From positions 41,380 through 105,379 of the forward strand of contig NZ_JACIDH010000011.1 in the NCBI RefSeq assembly GCF_014196255.1: a stretch of DNA of 64,000 bases, given 5' to 3'. This DNA is from Sphingomonas pseudosanguinis (GTDB lineage: Bacteria; Pseudomonadota; Alphaproteobacteria; Sphingomonadales; Sphingomonadaceae). Position numbers and translations under genes: made by a program. This document shows, in pieces, positions 9,610-17,853 of this stretch (the stretch's first letter is position 1; every line of letters begins with the position of its first letter). The notes beneath the pieces are model-generated. The model was not told the DNA's origin, searched no databases, and worked only from the letters and a program-made list of their open reading frames with translations.

Positions 9610-9611
9610 CC

Positions 9612-9752
9612 ATTCCTCCCCAAGCTATGCTTGGGGAGGGGGACCATCGCGTCAGCGATGGTGGAGGGGCTGGACGGACCCGCCATGCCCCTCCACCACG
9701 TCCTTCGGGCGCGGTCCCCCTCCCCATCGGGGATGGGGAGGAATAGGGACTG
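9612..9752. repeat. Dispersed CCTCCCC palindromic element, copy A
   Basis: About 140 nt with a short hairpin at each end (CCTCCCCAAGC/GCTTGGGGAGG and CCTCCCCATC/GATGGGGAGG) and inner arms GGACCATCGC/GCGATGGTGGAGGGG and CCCCTCCACCACG/GCGGTCC. It occupies almost the whole gap between the acyl-CoA dehydrogenase and CoA-transferase genes. Related copies lie at about 26905, 29608, 42359, 53565 and 56630. Confidence 0.85.
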
Positions 9753-9754
9753 GC

Positions 9755-10939
9755 TCAAAACGCCGCGATCCCGGTGATGGCGCGGCCGAGGATCAGCGCA
9801 TGGACGTCGGCGGCGCCTTCATAGGTGTTGACCGTCTCCAGGTTCATCAGGTGGCGCATCACCTGATATTCGCCCGAAATACCGTTGCCGCCATGCATGT
9901 CGCGCGAGGCCCGCGCGATGTCGAGCGCCTTGCCGACATTGTTGCGCTTGACGATCGAGATCATCTCGGGCGCGAACCGGCCTTCGTCCATCAGCCGGCC
10001 GACGCGCAACGAGGCCTGAAGCCCCAACGCGATCTCGGTCTCCATATCGGCCAGCTTCTTCTGGAACAGCTGCGTCGCGGCCAGCGGGCGGTCGAACTGC
10101 TTGCGGTCGAGGCCATATTGGCGCGCGGCGTGGAAGCAGAATTCCGCCGCGCCCATCGCGCCCCAGCTGATGCCGTAGCGGGCGCGGTTGAGACAGCCGA
10201 ACGGCCCCTTCAGCCCCTCGACATGCGGCAGCAGCGCCTCCTCGCCGACCGCGACCTCGTCCATCATCACCATGCCGGTGATCGACGCGCGCAGGGACAG
10301 CTTGTTCTCGATCTTGGGCGCGGACAGGCCCTTCATGCCCTTTTCCAGCACGAAGCCCCGGATCGCGCCACCGTGCGCGTCCGACTTGGCCCAGATCACG
10401 AAGACATCGGCGATCGGCGAATTGGAGATCCAGGTCTTGGCGCCCGACAGGACGTATCCGCCATCGACCTTTTTCGCGGTCGTGCGCATGCCGCCGGGAT
10501 CGGAGCCGGCATCGGGTTCGGTCAGGCCGAAACAGCCGATCCATTCGCCGCTGGCCAGCCGGGGCAGATAGCGATGCTTCTGTTCGTCCGAGCCATAGGC
10601 GTGGATGGGATACATGACGAGGCTGGACTGCACGCTCATCATCGAGCGGTATCCGCTGTCGATCCGTTCGACCTCGCGCGCGATCAGACCATAGGCGACA
10701 TAGGACGCGCCGACGCCGCCGAACGCCTCCGGGATCGTCGAGCCGAGCAGCCCAAGCTGCCCCATCTCGCGGAATATCTCGGGATCGGTATGTTCGTGCG
10801 CAAAGGCCTCGACGATGCGCGGGGCGAGCCGGTCATCGGCATAGGCGCGCGCGGTGTCGCGGATCATCCGCTCGTCATCGCTCAGCTGGTCGTCGAGCAG
10901 GAACGGGTCCGCCCAGTCGAACTTGCCCATCAGGGACAT
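9755..10939 (-). CDS. Acyl-CoA dehydrogenase, glutaryl-CoA dehydrogenase type
   Basis: A 394-aa flavoprotein. [28 protein letters not shown] at the N-terminus (start of the segment quoted in part), [28 protein letters not shown] and the C-terminal [20 protein letters not shown] match glutaryl-CoA dehydrogenases. The catalytic Glu is in NTYEG. The enzyme converts glutaryl-CoA to crotonyl-CoA with loss of CO2. AAGGAGAG seven bases before the ATG at 10939 fixes the start. The gene lies upstream of the CoA-transferase, which would supply its substrate. Confidence 0.9.
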   Translation of the reverse strand: MSLMGKFDWADPFLLDDQLSDDERMIRDTARAYADDRLAPRIVEAFAHEHTDPEIFREMGQLGLLGSTIPEAFGGVGASYVAYGLIAREVERIDSGYRSMMSVQSSLVMYPIHAYGSDEQKHRYLPRLASGEWIGCFGLTEPDAGSDPGGMRTTAKKVDGGYVLSGAKTWISNSPIADVFVIWAKSDAHGGAIRGFVLEKGMKGLSAPKIENKLSLRASITGMVMMDEVAVGEEALLPHVEGLKGPFGCLNRARYGISWGAMGAAEFCFHAARQYGLDRKQFDRPLAATQLFQKKLADMETEIALGLQASLRVGRLMDEGRFAPEMISIVKRNNVGKALDIARASRDMHGGNGISGEYQVMRHLMNLETVNTYEGAADVHALILGRAITGIAAF

Positions 10940-11007
10940 GGAATTCTCTCCTTATGTCCGCCGCTTCTCGGCAAGGCGGGCGGCTTTGTCCACCCCCGCC
11001 GGGCTGG

Positions 11008-11565
11008 TCAGGTCGTCGTCTTGACCGGCGGCGCGGGCACGGTGCGCATGGGCGTCGTCTGGGGCTCTGCCGGCGGATTGGCCTTCAGAAAGGTCTCCAG
11101 CGTGCCCATCGTCGAGGACCACCATTCGACGACATCGGTGAAGTTGGCGCGGGTGATGCCGCCCACCGTCGACATGTCGTGCGTCAGCCGCAGATCGCCG
11201 TCCTTCATCAACGCGAGCTGGGCGAAACGCTTCTCGCTGTTCCATGTGTTGACGAAGTTCAGGTCGCGCCGCTCGGACGGGGTCAGCCGCATCGAGAATT
11301 GCAGCGAGGCGCATTGCTTGTGCGCCTCGCAGTCATAAAAATAGATATTGAACTTGTATCCGGCGGCCGAGCTGACGATCATCGGATCGCCCTCGCCATC
11401 GGTGTCGACCAGCCCCTGATAGCCGGCACGCATCATCGCGCCGCCGACGCTGTTGGGATCGCTGGCGCAAATCAGGTCCTTGGGGCAAGGCGTCGTATCC
11501 TTGGCCTCGGCCGCGCCTGCACCGGCCCCCAGTACCATGGCCGCCAGCCACCACGTCTTCGTCAT
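11008..11565 (-). CDS. Secreted YbjN-domain-like protein
   Basis: A 185-aa protein with a signal peptide (MTKTWWLAAMVLGAGAGAAEA). The mature part has the YbjN-like order of segments: a central strand with a Cys pair (FYDCEAHKQCASLQFS), NTWNSEKRFAQLALMKDGDLRL, and a C-terminal helix with NFTDVVEWWSSTMGTLETFL. Similar proteins are thought to be periplasmic and are linked loosely to chaperone-like or cold/stress roles; nothing specific is known here. A Pro/Thr-rich tail ends the protein. It lies 68 nt upstream of the acyl-CoA dehydrogenase gene. Confidence 0.75.
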   Translation of the reverse strand: MTKTWWLAAMVLGAGAGAAEAKDTTPCPKDLICASDPNSVGGAMMRAGYQGLVDTDGEGDPMIVSSAAGYKFNIYFYDCEAHKQCASLQFSMRLTPSERRDLNFVNTWNSEKRFAQLALMKDGDLRLTHDMSTVGGITRANFTDVVEWWSSTMGTLETFLKANPPAEPQTTPMRTVPAPPVKTTT

Positions 11566-11639
11566 CCTCTACTCCCCCTCAGATGCCCGCCCCGGAGGCT
11601 ATCACCGCGCCGCGACGGCGCAAGCCCGATCGCGGATGA

Positions 11640-11674
11640 CAAAAAAGGCCCCCTCCCGCCAGAGCGGAAGGGGA
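11640..11674 (-). terminator. Rho-independent terminator after the ZnuD-like receptor
   Basis: Reverse strand: CCCCTTCCGC and GCGGGAGGGG arms (one wobble pair) around a TCTG loop, followed by CCTTTTTTG. It lies about 30 nt past the receptor stop. Confidence 0.75.
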
Positions 11675-11703
11675 CCAGTCACCCGACGCAGACCGAGGGG
11701 GCG

Positions 11704-13830
11704 TCAGAGCTTGAAGCTGAGCGTCGCGCGCAGATCGCGGCCCGAGAGCGGCGCGAATTCCTTCAACACGCTGGCATGGCGGCGCGCATCGACGTCGAAG
11801 ATGTTGTTCGCCGACAGCGTCAACGTCGTCGGGTTCAGCGGCCCCCAAGGCTTCAGCTGGACCGAGGCGTTGACCAGGGTGAAGCCGTCGGTCGGCGTCT
11901 CCAGACCCATGACGCGGCTCTGCTTGAAGCTGCGCTCGACCTCGACGCGCGCGTTCACGCGGTCCGACTGCGCTTCCAGTCCGCCCAGCAGACGCAGCGG
12001 CGGGATGCGCGGCGCTGGACCGTTGTTCAGGATCTGGGCGTTGACATAATCGCCCAGCAGGTCGGCGTTGATCGCATAGGTGCCGATGGTGGCGAGGCGC
12101 AGCGACCCCTCCGCCTCGATCCCGTAATAGCGGGCATCGGCCTGCGCATATTGGAAGCAGGGCAGGTCGACATCGCGGCCCGAGGGCGCGGCGGCATTCA
12201 CGCACGCGGCGGCCGGCACGAACGCGTCATAGATATAGTTGGAGAAGCGGTTGTAATAGGCCGAGGCGTCGAAGCTATAGCCCTCGCCATGCCCGTGCAG
12301 CGTGGCCTCGATGCCCCAGCTGGTTTCCTTGCGGAAGTCGGGATTGCCCAGCTCATAGGCCTCGGTCCCGGCATGGGGGCCGTTGGCGAACAGCTCCTCG
12401 GCGGACGGCGCGCGCTCGGTACGAGACAGGTTCAGGCCCGCGCGCCAGTCGGGGGCGAAGCCATAGCTGGCGCCGATCGATCCCGAAAAGGCGTCGAAGC
12501 TTCGCTGCCCCCGGAAGAAGCGGTCGTCGGTGACGGCGGTGCGCGCGGTCAGCGAGGTATGCTCATAACGGGCGCCCGCCTCCATCTTGAACGCGCCGCG
12601 ATCCAGCTGTTGCAGGGTGAACAGGCCGACCTGCGCAGTATTGTTGCGCGGCAGGAAGGCTTCTTCGCCCTGCACGTCGAAGTCGCGGTTGAAGAACTGC
12701 ACGCCCGACGCGCCCTGCCAGCCGTCACGCTTGGCCTGGACCAGCTCGAGCCGGCCCTCGATACCCTTGTTGTAGAAGGCGGTGCCGACCTCGCCATCCT
12801 CTTCCAGCTCGAAATGGCGGTAATCGGCCATGCCGGCGCGCAGGCGGATGCGCTCGAGGAAGCCGCCGCCGGTCTCGATCTCGCCACGCAGATCGACGCG
12901 GTTCTGAACCAGGCTGAGGCGCGGGGCCTCCGGTTCCTCACCACCGGGGGTCAGCGCATAGCGGATCGGCACGCCGTACAGGCTGTCATAATGGCTGTAC
13001 GAGACGCCGAGCGAGCCATTGTCGGCGATGAACGCGCCCCCGACACCGGCAGTCCAGGTCTCGCTGGCGGTGTTGGGCAGGCGACCGCGCAGATTGGCGG
13101 TATTGGCGAAGTCGAGCGGATCGTTGGGCGCCTGCGCCGCCGATGCCAGCGCCTCGGCCCGCGCGCGGCGCGACAAGACATAGCCGCCAATCTTCAGGTC
13201 GTCGGTCTTCAGGTACGAGCCATCGGCATGGATGACGAACTGCTTGCCGATCGCGACATCGGTCGCGCCCGCCACCGAGCGTTCATTGGCGGCCGAGCCA
13301 TAGCCGGCGATGCCCGACAGGCGATAGCCATTCTCGGGCACGCTGCGCGGGATGCGGCTGTCGATCACATTGACGACGCCGCCCACCGCCGACGATCCGA
13401 ACAACAAGGCGGAGGGGCCGCGCAGCACCTCGACCCGCTCGGCGAGGAGGGGATTGATGACCACGGCATGGTCGACACTGGTGTTCGACACGTCGATCGA
13501 GCCGATGCCGTCGGTCAGCACGCGGATACGCTCACCCTGGAAACCGCGCAGCACCGGGCGCGAGGCATTGGGGCCGAAGGAGGTGGCCGACACGCCCGGC
13601 TGGCGTGCCAGCGTCTCGCCGATGGTCGGGCGGATCGAGCGGACCAGTTCGTCGCCGGTGACGATCGAGGTGCCCGACAGCACATCCGCCTCCGACTGGA
13701 GCACCGGCGCGGTCACGACGATCTCGCGGCCACGATTGGTCGGCTGTGGCGCGGTCTGCGCGACGGCGGCGCTGAACGGGACGACAAGGGCGGCGGCGGA
13801 CAGGCCGGACAGCAGGGCGGGCTTCAGCAA
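11704..13830 (-). CDS. TonB-dependent outer-membrane receptor, ZnuD-like
   Basis: A 708-aa receptor. The start is a TTG (MLKPALLSG) with GGAG eight bases upstream; there is no in-frame ATG before the preceding stop. A signal peptide ending AAVAQT is followed by a TonB box region (REIVVTAP) and the plug domain with RPVLRGFQGERIRVLTDGIG, VERVEVLRGPSALLFG-like residues and GGVVNVID. The beta-barrel ends in the aromatic-type C-terminus LRATLSFKL. The plug segment with SADHAVAV-like residues (TSVDHAVVINPLLAERVEVL) resembles neisserial ZnuD, a zinc receptor. No His-rich loop is visible, so zinc is only a guess. Confidence 0.85.
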   Translation of the reverse strand: MLKPALLSGLSAAALVVPFSAAVAQTAPQPTNRGREIVVTAPVLQSEADVLSGTSIVTGDELVRSIRPTIGETLARQPGVSATSFGPNASRPVLRGFQGERIRVLTDGIGSIDVSNTSVDHAVVINPLLAERVEVLRGPSALLFGSSAVGGVVNVIDSRIPRSVPENGYRLSGIAGYGSAANERSVAGATDVAIGKQFVIHADGSYLKTDDLKIGGYVLSRRARAEALASAAQAPNDPLDFANTANLRGRLPNTASETWTAGVGGAFIADNGSLGVSYSHYDSLYGVPIRYALTPGGEEPEAPRLSLVQNRVDLRGEIETGGGFLERIRLRAGMADYRHFELEEDGEVGTAFYNKGIEGRLELVQAKRDGWQGASGVQFFNRDFDVQGEEAFLPRNNTAQVGLFTLQQLDRGAFKMEAGARYEHTSLTARTAVTDDRFFRGQRSFDAFSGSIGASYGFAPDWRAGLNLSRTERAPSAEELFANGPHAGTEAYELGNPDFRKETSWGIEATLHGHGEGYSFDASAYYNRFSNYIYDAFVPAAACVNAAAPSGRDVDLPCFQYAQADARYYGIEAEGSLRLATIGTYAINADLLGDYVNAQILNNGPAPRIPPLRLLGGLEAQSDRVNARVEVERSFKQSRVMGLETPTDGFTLVNASVQLKPWGPLNPTTLTLSANNIFDVDARRHASVLKEFAPLSGRDLRATLSFKL

Positions 13831-13901
13831 GACGGGGCTCCGATGGTTGGCGAAGCCCCGTGCCTAACGTAGTGTTACATCATATCAAGAGAAAAATGCC
13901 C
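13831..13901 (-). promoter_or_regulatory. AT-rich putative promoter/operator of the ZnuD-like receptor
   Basis: The reverse strand contains TTGATATGATGTAACACTACG at about 13870-13890, the only AT-rich stretch nearby. Its GATATGATGTAAC core resembles Zur-type boxes, but the dyad is weak. I cannot place -35/-10 boxes with confidence. Confidence 0.3.
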
Positions 13902-14267
13902 TCACGCGCATCCGTTCGCCGCATCGTTACAGATGAGGACGGATAAGCAACAGTCGCCGGGCGCCGGCACGACCGCGATGTCCGCGACCAGGTCGCGTCC
14001 GATCGGCAGGTCCGCCTCCGGCAAATCCGCCAGCCAGCGGGTCACGGCCGGGCTCGGTGTGAACGTCAGCGCCAGGGTGGCCACGGTGCCGGTGAAGGTC
14101 GCCGACGCCCAGGGTTCGGTCGACCGTATGTCGATCGATACGGCACAGCCGGCCCGCGCGGCATGGGCGGTCAGGACGCGCGTCAGGCGGTCGACCCCGT
14201 CATTCGACCGGAGCCGGGGCCGCGCGGCAGGCATCGGCGTATGCGCGATGCGTTCCATCATGGTCAT
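13902..14267 (-). CDS. Protein of unknown function coupled to a 58-aa HTH-like gene
   Basis: A 121-aa protein. The start at 14267 overlaps the stop of the upstream small gene in an ATGA, so the two are translationally coupled. The frame continues further upstream, but that part runs in another frame of the small gene. No signal peptide or membrane helix is present. The N-terminus is basic (PRLRSNDGVDRLTRVL), the middle is Thr/Ala-rich with probable beta strands (ASATFTGTVATLALTFTPS), and the C-terminus carries CCLSVLICNDAANGCA with four Cys in 16 residues. I do not recognise the family. Confidence 0.6.
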   Translation of the reverse strand: MTMMERIAHTPMPAARPRLRSNDGVDRLTRVLTAHAARAGCAVSIDIRSTEPWASATFTGTVATLALTFTPSPAVTRWLADLPEADLPIGRDLVADIAVVPAPGDCCLSVLICNDAANGCA

Positions 14268-14440
14268 GCCAGATGCTCCAGGATGAAGGTCTTCACCCGC
14301 CGGATCGTATCCGGCCCCGGCTCGCGCCCGCGTCGCAAGTCGCCGACCAGCCTGGGGTCGTTGACCGCCAGCCGGCCGAACTTGGTTTCGGGCATGTGGC
14401 TGGTTTTCAGATAGCGCTCGATGAGCACCAGCAATTCCAT
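14264..14440 (-). CDS. 58-aa HTH-like small protein
   Basis: The reverse strand encodes 58 residues starting MELLVLIERYLKTSHMPETK and ending VKTFILEHLA. The helix-turn-helix-like part is FGRLAVNDPRLVGDLRRGRE, in which a Phe-Gly-rich first helix and an Arg-rich second helix resemble small Cro-like proteins common in alphaproteobacteria. A GGGAG ribosome-binding site lies eight bases before the ATG. It is divergent from the S24 regulator and overlaps the 121-aa gene by 4 nt, so the three form one candidate control module. Confidence 0.75.
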   Translation of the reverse strand: MELLVLIERYLKTSHMPETKFGRLAVNDPRLVGDLRRGREPGPDTIRRVKTFILEHLA

Positions 14441-14500
14441 GGACGTTCTCCCATTGTCCGATTCTCGCTTCCATGTTCTTGATCTGTTCTATTTTCCAAC

Positions 14501-14535
14501 TTGTCTAGGAAAAATCCTATGCCTATATCGATGTC
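14501..14535 (+). promoter_or_regulatory. Promoter and operator of the S24 regulator; probable leaderless start
   Basis: TTGTCT (14501-14506) and TATATC (14524-14529) are 17 nt apart. Between them lies the palindrome TAGGA-AAAA-TCCTA (14506-14519), a natural autoregulatory operator. Transcription would begin about seven bases after the -10 box, at or next to the ATGATG at 14536, leaving no room for a Shine-Dalgarno sequence. Confidence 0.5.
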
Positions 14536-15153
14536 ATGATGGGACAGGATGTCAGGACGGCGCTTCCGGCGCTCGCGGAGCAGGCGGGCGTCAGCCTGGC
14601 CGCGCTGTCGCGCATGCTCGGTCGCAACGACGCCTATCTCCAGCAATTCGTCCATCGCGGCTCGCCACGAACCCTGGCGGAAGGCGATCGGCGACAGCTG
14701 GCGGAGTTTTTCGGCGTGCCCGAGACGCGGCTGGGCGCGCCGAAGGAGGCCGGGCCGTTGTTGATGCCGCGTCTGGCGGTCGCGGCGTCGGCGGGACCGG
14801 GAGCGACGGTCGATGACGATGTGATGATCGGGGTCGAGGCGCTCGACCGGCAACTCGCGCGGCGGCTGGGGCTGAGCGACGGCACCGCCTCGGTCATTCG
14901 GGTGCGCGGCGATTCGATGGCGCCGGGGCTGATGGACGGCGACCATCTGGTCGTCGATCAGAAGGACACGCGGCCCGGCGCGCGCGGCGGTCTCTACATC
15001 ATCCGCATCGGCGACGCGTTGATGGTCAAGCGCGTTTGCGCCACGCCGCAGGGGCTGGTGGCGACCAGCGACAACCCCGCCGCGCCGCCGGTGCCCGACG
15101 GGCCGATCATGGTGGTCGGGCGGGTCGTCTGGCAGATGCGACTGCCGGCCTGA
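14536..15153 (+). CDS. LexA/CI-like transcriptional regulator with S24 peptidase domain
   Basis: A 205-aa protein. Residues about 5-55 form a helix-turn-helix (LAEQAGVSLAALSRMLGRNDAYLQQFV). A candidate Ala-Gly autocleavage site lies in VAASAGPGA (about residues 80-88). The S24 domain carries the catalytic Ser in RVRGDSMAPGLMDGD and the Lys in DALMVKRV, so it is probably active. This is the architecture of LexA and phage CI repressors, which cleave themselves on contact with RecA filaments. It is not LexA itself by length or HTH. No phage genes are nearby, so it probably controls the divergent small genes. Confidence 0.85.
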   Translation: MMGQDVRTALPALAEQAGVSLAALSRMLGRNDAYLQQFVHRGSPRTLAEGDRRQLAEFFGVPETRLGAPKEAGPLLMPRLAVAASAGPGATVDDDVMIGVEALDRQLARRLGLSDGTASVIRVRGDSMAPGLMDGDHLVVDQKDTRPGARGGLYIIRIGDALMVKRVCATPQGLVATSDNPAAPPVPDGPIMVVGRVVWQMRLPA

Positions 15154-15172
15154 CGCCGCACGGGCCAGCGGA

Positions 15173-15358
15173 TCAGCGGTTGCGCCACCAGAGCAGCAGC
15201 GCGGCCAGGATGCCGATGCCCAGGCCGGCGAGCACCGCCACCGTTACTTCCCCCGTCGCGAGGCCGGCGATGATCCCGCCGACGATCCCGATGGCGATGA
15301 AGATGCCGCCGCCGCTGGAGGTCGGGCGGGACGGTCGGGGCTGTACGGGATCGGTCAT
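15173..15358 (-). CDS. Small two-helix membrane protein
   Basis: 61 residues from the ATG at 15358 (MTDPVQPRPSRPTSSGGG). A Pro/Ser-rich N-terminus is followed by two hydrophobic helices (IFIAIGIVGGIIAGLATG and VAVLAGLGIGILAALLLWW) and a basic end WRNR. It converges with the S24 regulator, 20 nt apart. I do not recognise a family; Gly-rich paired helices suggest a small inner-membrane protein. Confidence 0.65.
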   Translation of the reverse strand: MTDPVQPRPSRPTSSGGGIFIAIGIVGGIIAGLATGEVTVAVLAGLGIGILAALLLWWRNR

Positions 15359-15467
15359 GAGCGCTGTCCTGCCATGCCCGGCGGCGTCAGGCCAGCCGTC
15401 CCGGCACGGGGCGGTGGGGACACGCAACGGGACTGGTCAAGCGACGGAGGCCGGCCTAAGGGGAGGC

Positions 15468-15731
15468 ATGAAGCGGTACGGTTCAGACGATTTCCTGTTC
15501 GACGACGGTGGAGAGGCGGGCGGCTATGTCGTTCCCTTCGTGACCGATACCGATGTGGCGACCGCGTCCGAGATGATCGAGACATTCGGCGAATCGGCCG
15601 GCGGCGAGGCGGCGGCGCGCGCCGGGCGCAGCCGTGATCTGGGCAACCATATCCATTTCTGCCGCTGGCGGCAGATCGAGCGGCTGATCGGCCTGCTGGT
15701 GCTCGAAGAGGCGTTCGACACCGTCCATTGA
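15468..15731 (+). CDS. Small conserved-looking protein of unknown function
   Basis: 87 residues from the ATG at 15468, preceded by GGGGAGGC. It begins MKRYGSDDFLFDDGGEAGGY, is acidic in its first half, and ends with CRWRQIERLIGLLVLEEA, an amphipathic helix. The frame is open upstream, but those codons have no start with a ribosome-binding site. No signal peptide or membrane segment. Function unknown. Confidence 0.6.
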   Translation: MKRYGSDDFLFDDGGEAGGYVVPFVTDTDVATASEMIETFGESAGGEAAARAGRSRDLGNHIHFCRWRQIERLIGLLVLEEAFDTVH

Positions 15732-15843
15732 GGCACCTTGCGCCGACGACCGCCCCGGATCGCGGCGGCCGGCGCGGCAAATCTGTTCAATCGAACGCGC
15801 TTGGGGGTGTCGCGGACCGTTCCGCGTCGCTAGGGATCGGGCC

Positions 15844-17853
15844 ATGAGGGTCCGCATCGGGCGGCCGCACGATGTGGCCGCTATCGTTTTCATGGCAATG
15901 GCTTGGGGGAGCGCCGGCTGGACGGCGGCCGCCAGGGCCCAGGCCGCGCCCGCCGGACAGGATGCCGCACCGTCGACCGCCACGCCGCCTTCGGGGCAGG
16001 CGCTCGACGATCCGATGATGCTCGACCCCTCGGCACCGCTCGCGCCCTTGCCCGAGATCGGCGTCGCCTGGCCCGACCTGTCGACCGCGCCCGCCGATCC
16101 CGCCGCGACCATCGCCGCCACCGTCGATGCGGCGGCCGAGCGACGCTATCGCTGGCGGATCGAGGGCATCGACGACACCGGCGATCTGGTCCGCCAGCGG
16201 TTCGACCAGCTATCGACGCTCAGCGCCAACGAACGCGATGCCGCCAACGCCGCGCAGCTCGACCGCCGTGCGCGCGAGGATGCCGCGCTGCTGACCAATT
16301 TGCTGCGCGGCGCCGGCTATTACGACGCGCAGGTCGCGACGCGGATCGAGCCGGGCGATACGCCGACCGTCGTGCTGCAGGCGGTGCCCGGCAAGATCTA
16401 TCGCTTCGCCGATGTGACGCTGGACGGGGTAACCGCCACCGGCGACAAGGCGGGCGAGCTGACCAAGGCCTTCGGCGTCAAGCCCGGCGACCCGGTCGAT
16501 GCCGACCGGATCGTCGCGGGCCAGGCGGCGCTGTCCTCCGCGATCGGCGAGGCGGGCTTTCCCTTCGCCAAGGTGGGCGATCCGCAGATCGTGGTCGACC
16601 ATGCGACCGGCACCGCGACGATCGACCTGGCGCTGCAACCCGGGACCGAGCGTCGCTATGGCCGGATCGTCGCGACCAACGACCGGGTGTTCGACGCCGG
16701 ACATATCCAGGATATCGCCCGCTTCCGCCCCGGCCAGCCCTACGACTCGACCGGCCTCGACGATCTTCGCCGCGCGCTGGTGCAGACGGGGCTGGTGTCG
16801 TCGGTCGAGGTCAAGCCGGTGCCGGGGAACACGCCCGAGACGGTCGATGTCGCGGTCACGCTCGAACCCGCGCCGCAGCACACCATCGCGGGTGAGCTGG
16901 GTTACGGTACGGGCGAGGGCGCGCGCGCCGCGATCAGCTGGACCGACCGCAATCTCTTCCCGCCCGAGGGCGCGCTGACCCTGCGCAGCGTGCTGGGCAC
17001 GCGCGAACAGCTGGGCGCGGTCGTCTTCCGCCGCAACAATTTCAACGGTCGCGACCGGGTGCTGACCGCGCAATTCTCCGCCGCGCACATCATCCGCGAC
17101 GCCTTCGATGCCAAGACGCTGTCGCTGTCGGGCAATCTGGAGCGGCAGACCAATATCTTCTTCCAGAAGACCTGGACCTGGTCGCTGGGCGCCGAGCTGC
17201 TGACCTCGGACGAGCGTGACGTGATCGCCTCGACCGGGCAACCGCGCCGGCGGACCTTCTTCATCGGGGCACTGCCGACCAGCCTGAATTACGATGGCTC
17301 GGACGATCTGCTGAACCCGACGCGCGGCTTTCGCCTGGGCGGGCGGCTCAGCCCCGAATTGTCGTTGCAGGGCGCCGCCTTCGGCTATGCGCGGACGCAG
17401 ATCGACGCCAGCCTCTACCACCCCTTTGGCGAGCGGGTGGTGCTGGCGGCGCGGACGCGGCTGGGCACGATCCTGGGCGCGCCGCGCGACCAGATCGCGC
17501 CGTCGCGGCGCTTCTATGCCGGCGGGGGCGCGTCGGTACGCGGGTACGGATTTCAGGCGATCGGGCCGCGCGATGCCAATAACGATCCCATCGGTGGGCG
17601 CAGCCTGGCCGAGTTCTCGATCGAGGCGCGGGTGCGGGCGTTCGGCAATTTCGGCATCGTGCCGTTCCTCGACGCGGGCAATATCTCGACCTCGCCGCTG
17701 CCGCGCCTGACGGGCCTGCGCTTCGGCACCGGGCTCGGCGTGCGCTATTACTCCAATTTCGGCCCGATCCGCCTGGATGTCGGCACCCCGATCAACCCGC
17801 AGCGCGGCGATAGCCGGGTCGCGGTTTATGTCTCGCTGGGTCAGGCCTTTTGA
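15844..17853 (+). CDS. tamA: Autotransporter assembly factor TamA (Omp85 family)
   Basis: A 669-aa outer-membrane protein with a signal peptide ending AAARAQA. After a Pro/Ala-rich linker, POTRA domains occupy about 85-360 (for example VPGKIYRFADVTLDG and LDDLRRALVQTGLVSSVEV). The Omp85 barrel follows with the conserved RGYGF motif (in GASVRGYGFQAIGPRD) and ends VAVYVSLGQAF with the terminal Phe required for BAM insertion. TamA works with TamB to move lipids or proteins between the two membranes. tamB starts inside its stop codon. Confidence 0.93.
   Translation: MRVRIGRPHDVAAIVFMAMAWGSAGWTAAARAQAAPAGQDAAPSTATPPSGQALDDPMMLDPSAPLAPLPEIGVAWPDLSTAPADPAATIAATVDAAAERRYRWRIEGIDDTGDLVRQRFDQLSTLSANERDAANAAQLDRRAREDAALLTNLLRGAGYYDAQVATRIEPGDTPTVVLQAVPGKIYRFADVTLDGVTATGDKAGELTKAFGVKPGDPVDADRIVAGQAALSSAIGEAGFPFAKVGDPQIVVDHATGTATIDLALQPGTERRYGRIVATNDRVFDAGHIQDIARFRPGQPYDSTGLDDLRRALVQTGLVSSVEVKPVPGNTPETVDVAVTLEPAPQHTIAGELGYGTGEGARAAISWTDRNLFPPEGALTLRSVLGTREQLGAVVFRRNNFNGRDRVLTAQFSAAHIIRDAFDAKTLSLSGNLERQTNIFFQKTWTWSLGAELLTSDERDVIASTGQPRRRTFFIGALPTSLNYDGSDDLLNPTRGFRLGGRLSPELSLQGAAFGYARTQIDASLYHPFGERVVLAARTRLGTILGAPRDQIAPSRRFYAGGGASVRGYGFQAIGPRDANNDPIGGRSLAEFSIEARVRAFGNFGIVPFLDAGNISTSPLPRLTGLRFGTGLGVRYYSNFGPIRLDVGTPINPQRGDSRVAVYVSLGQAF

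Noticed and set aside
7849..9777. 642-codon forward frame
   Set aside because: Antisense to the 2Fe-2S and CoA-transferase genes, with low-complexity Arg/Ala/Gly composition.
10954..13872. 972-codon forward frame opposite the TonB receptor and its neighbours
   Set aside because: It is the antisense shadow of real genes; the high GC content leaves long open frames. No domain is visible and the reverse genes have clear motifs.
14264..15153. Remnant prophage
   Set aside because: Only the CI-like and Cro-like genes fit; no integrase, structural or lysis gene lies nearby.
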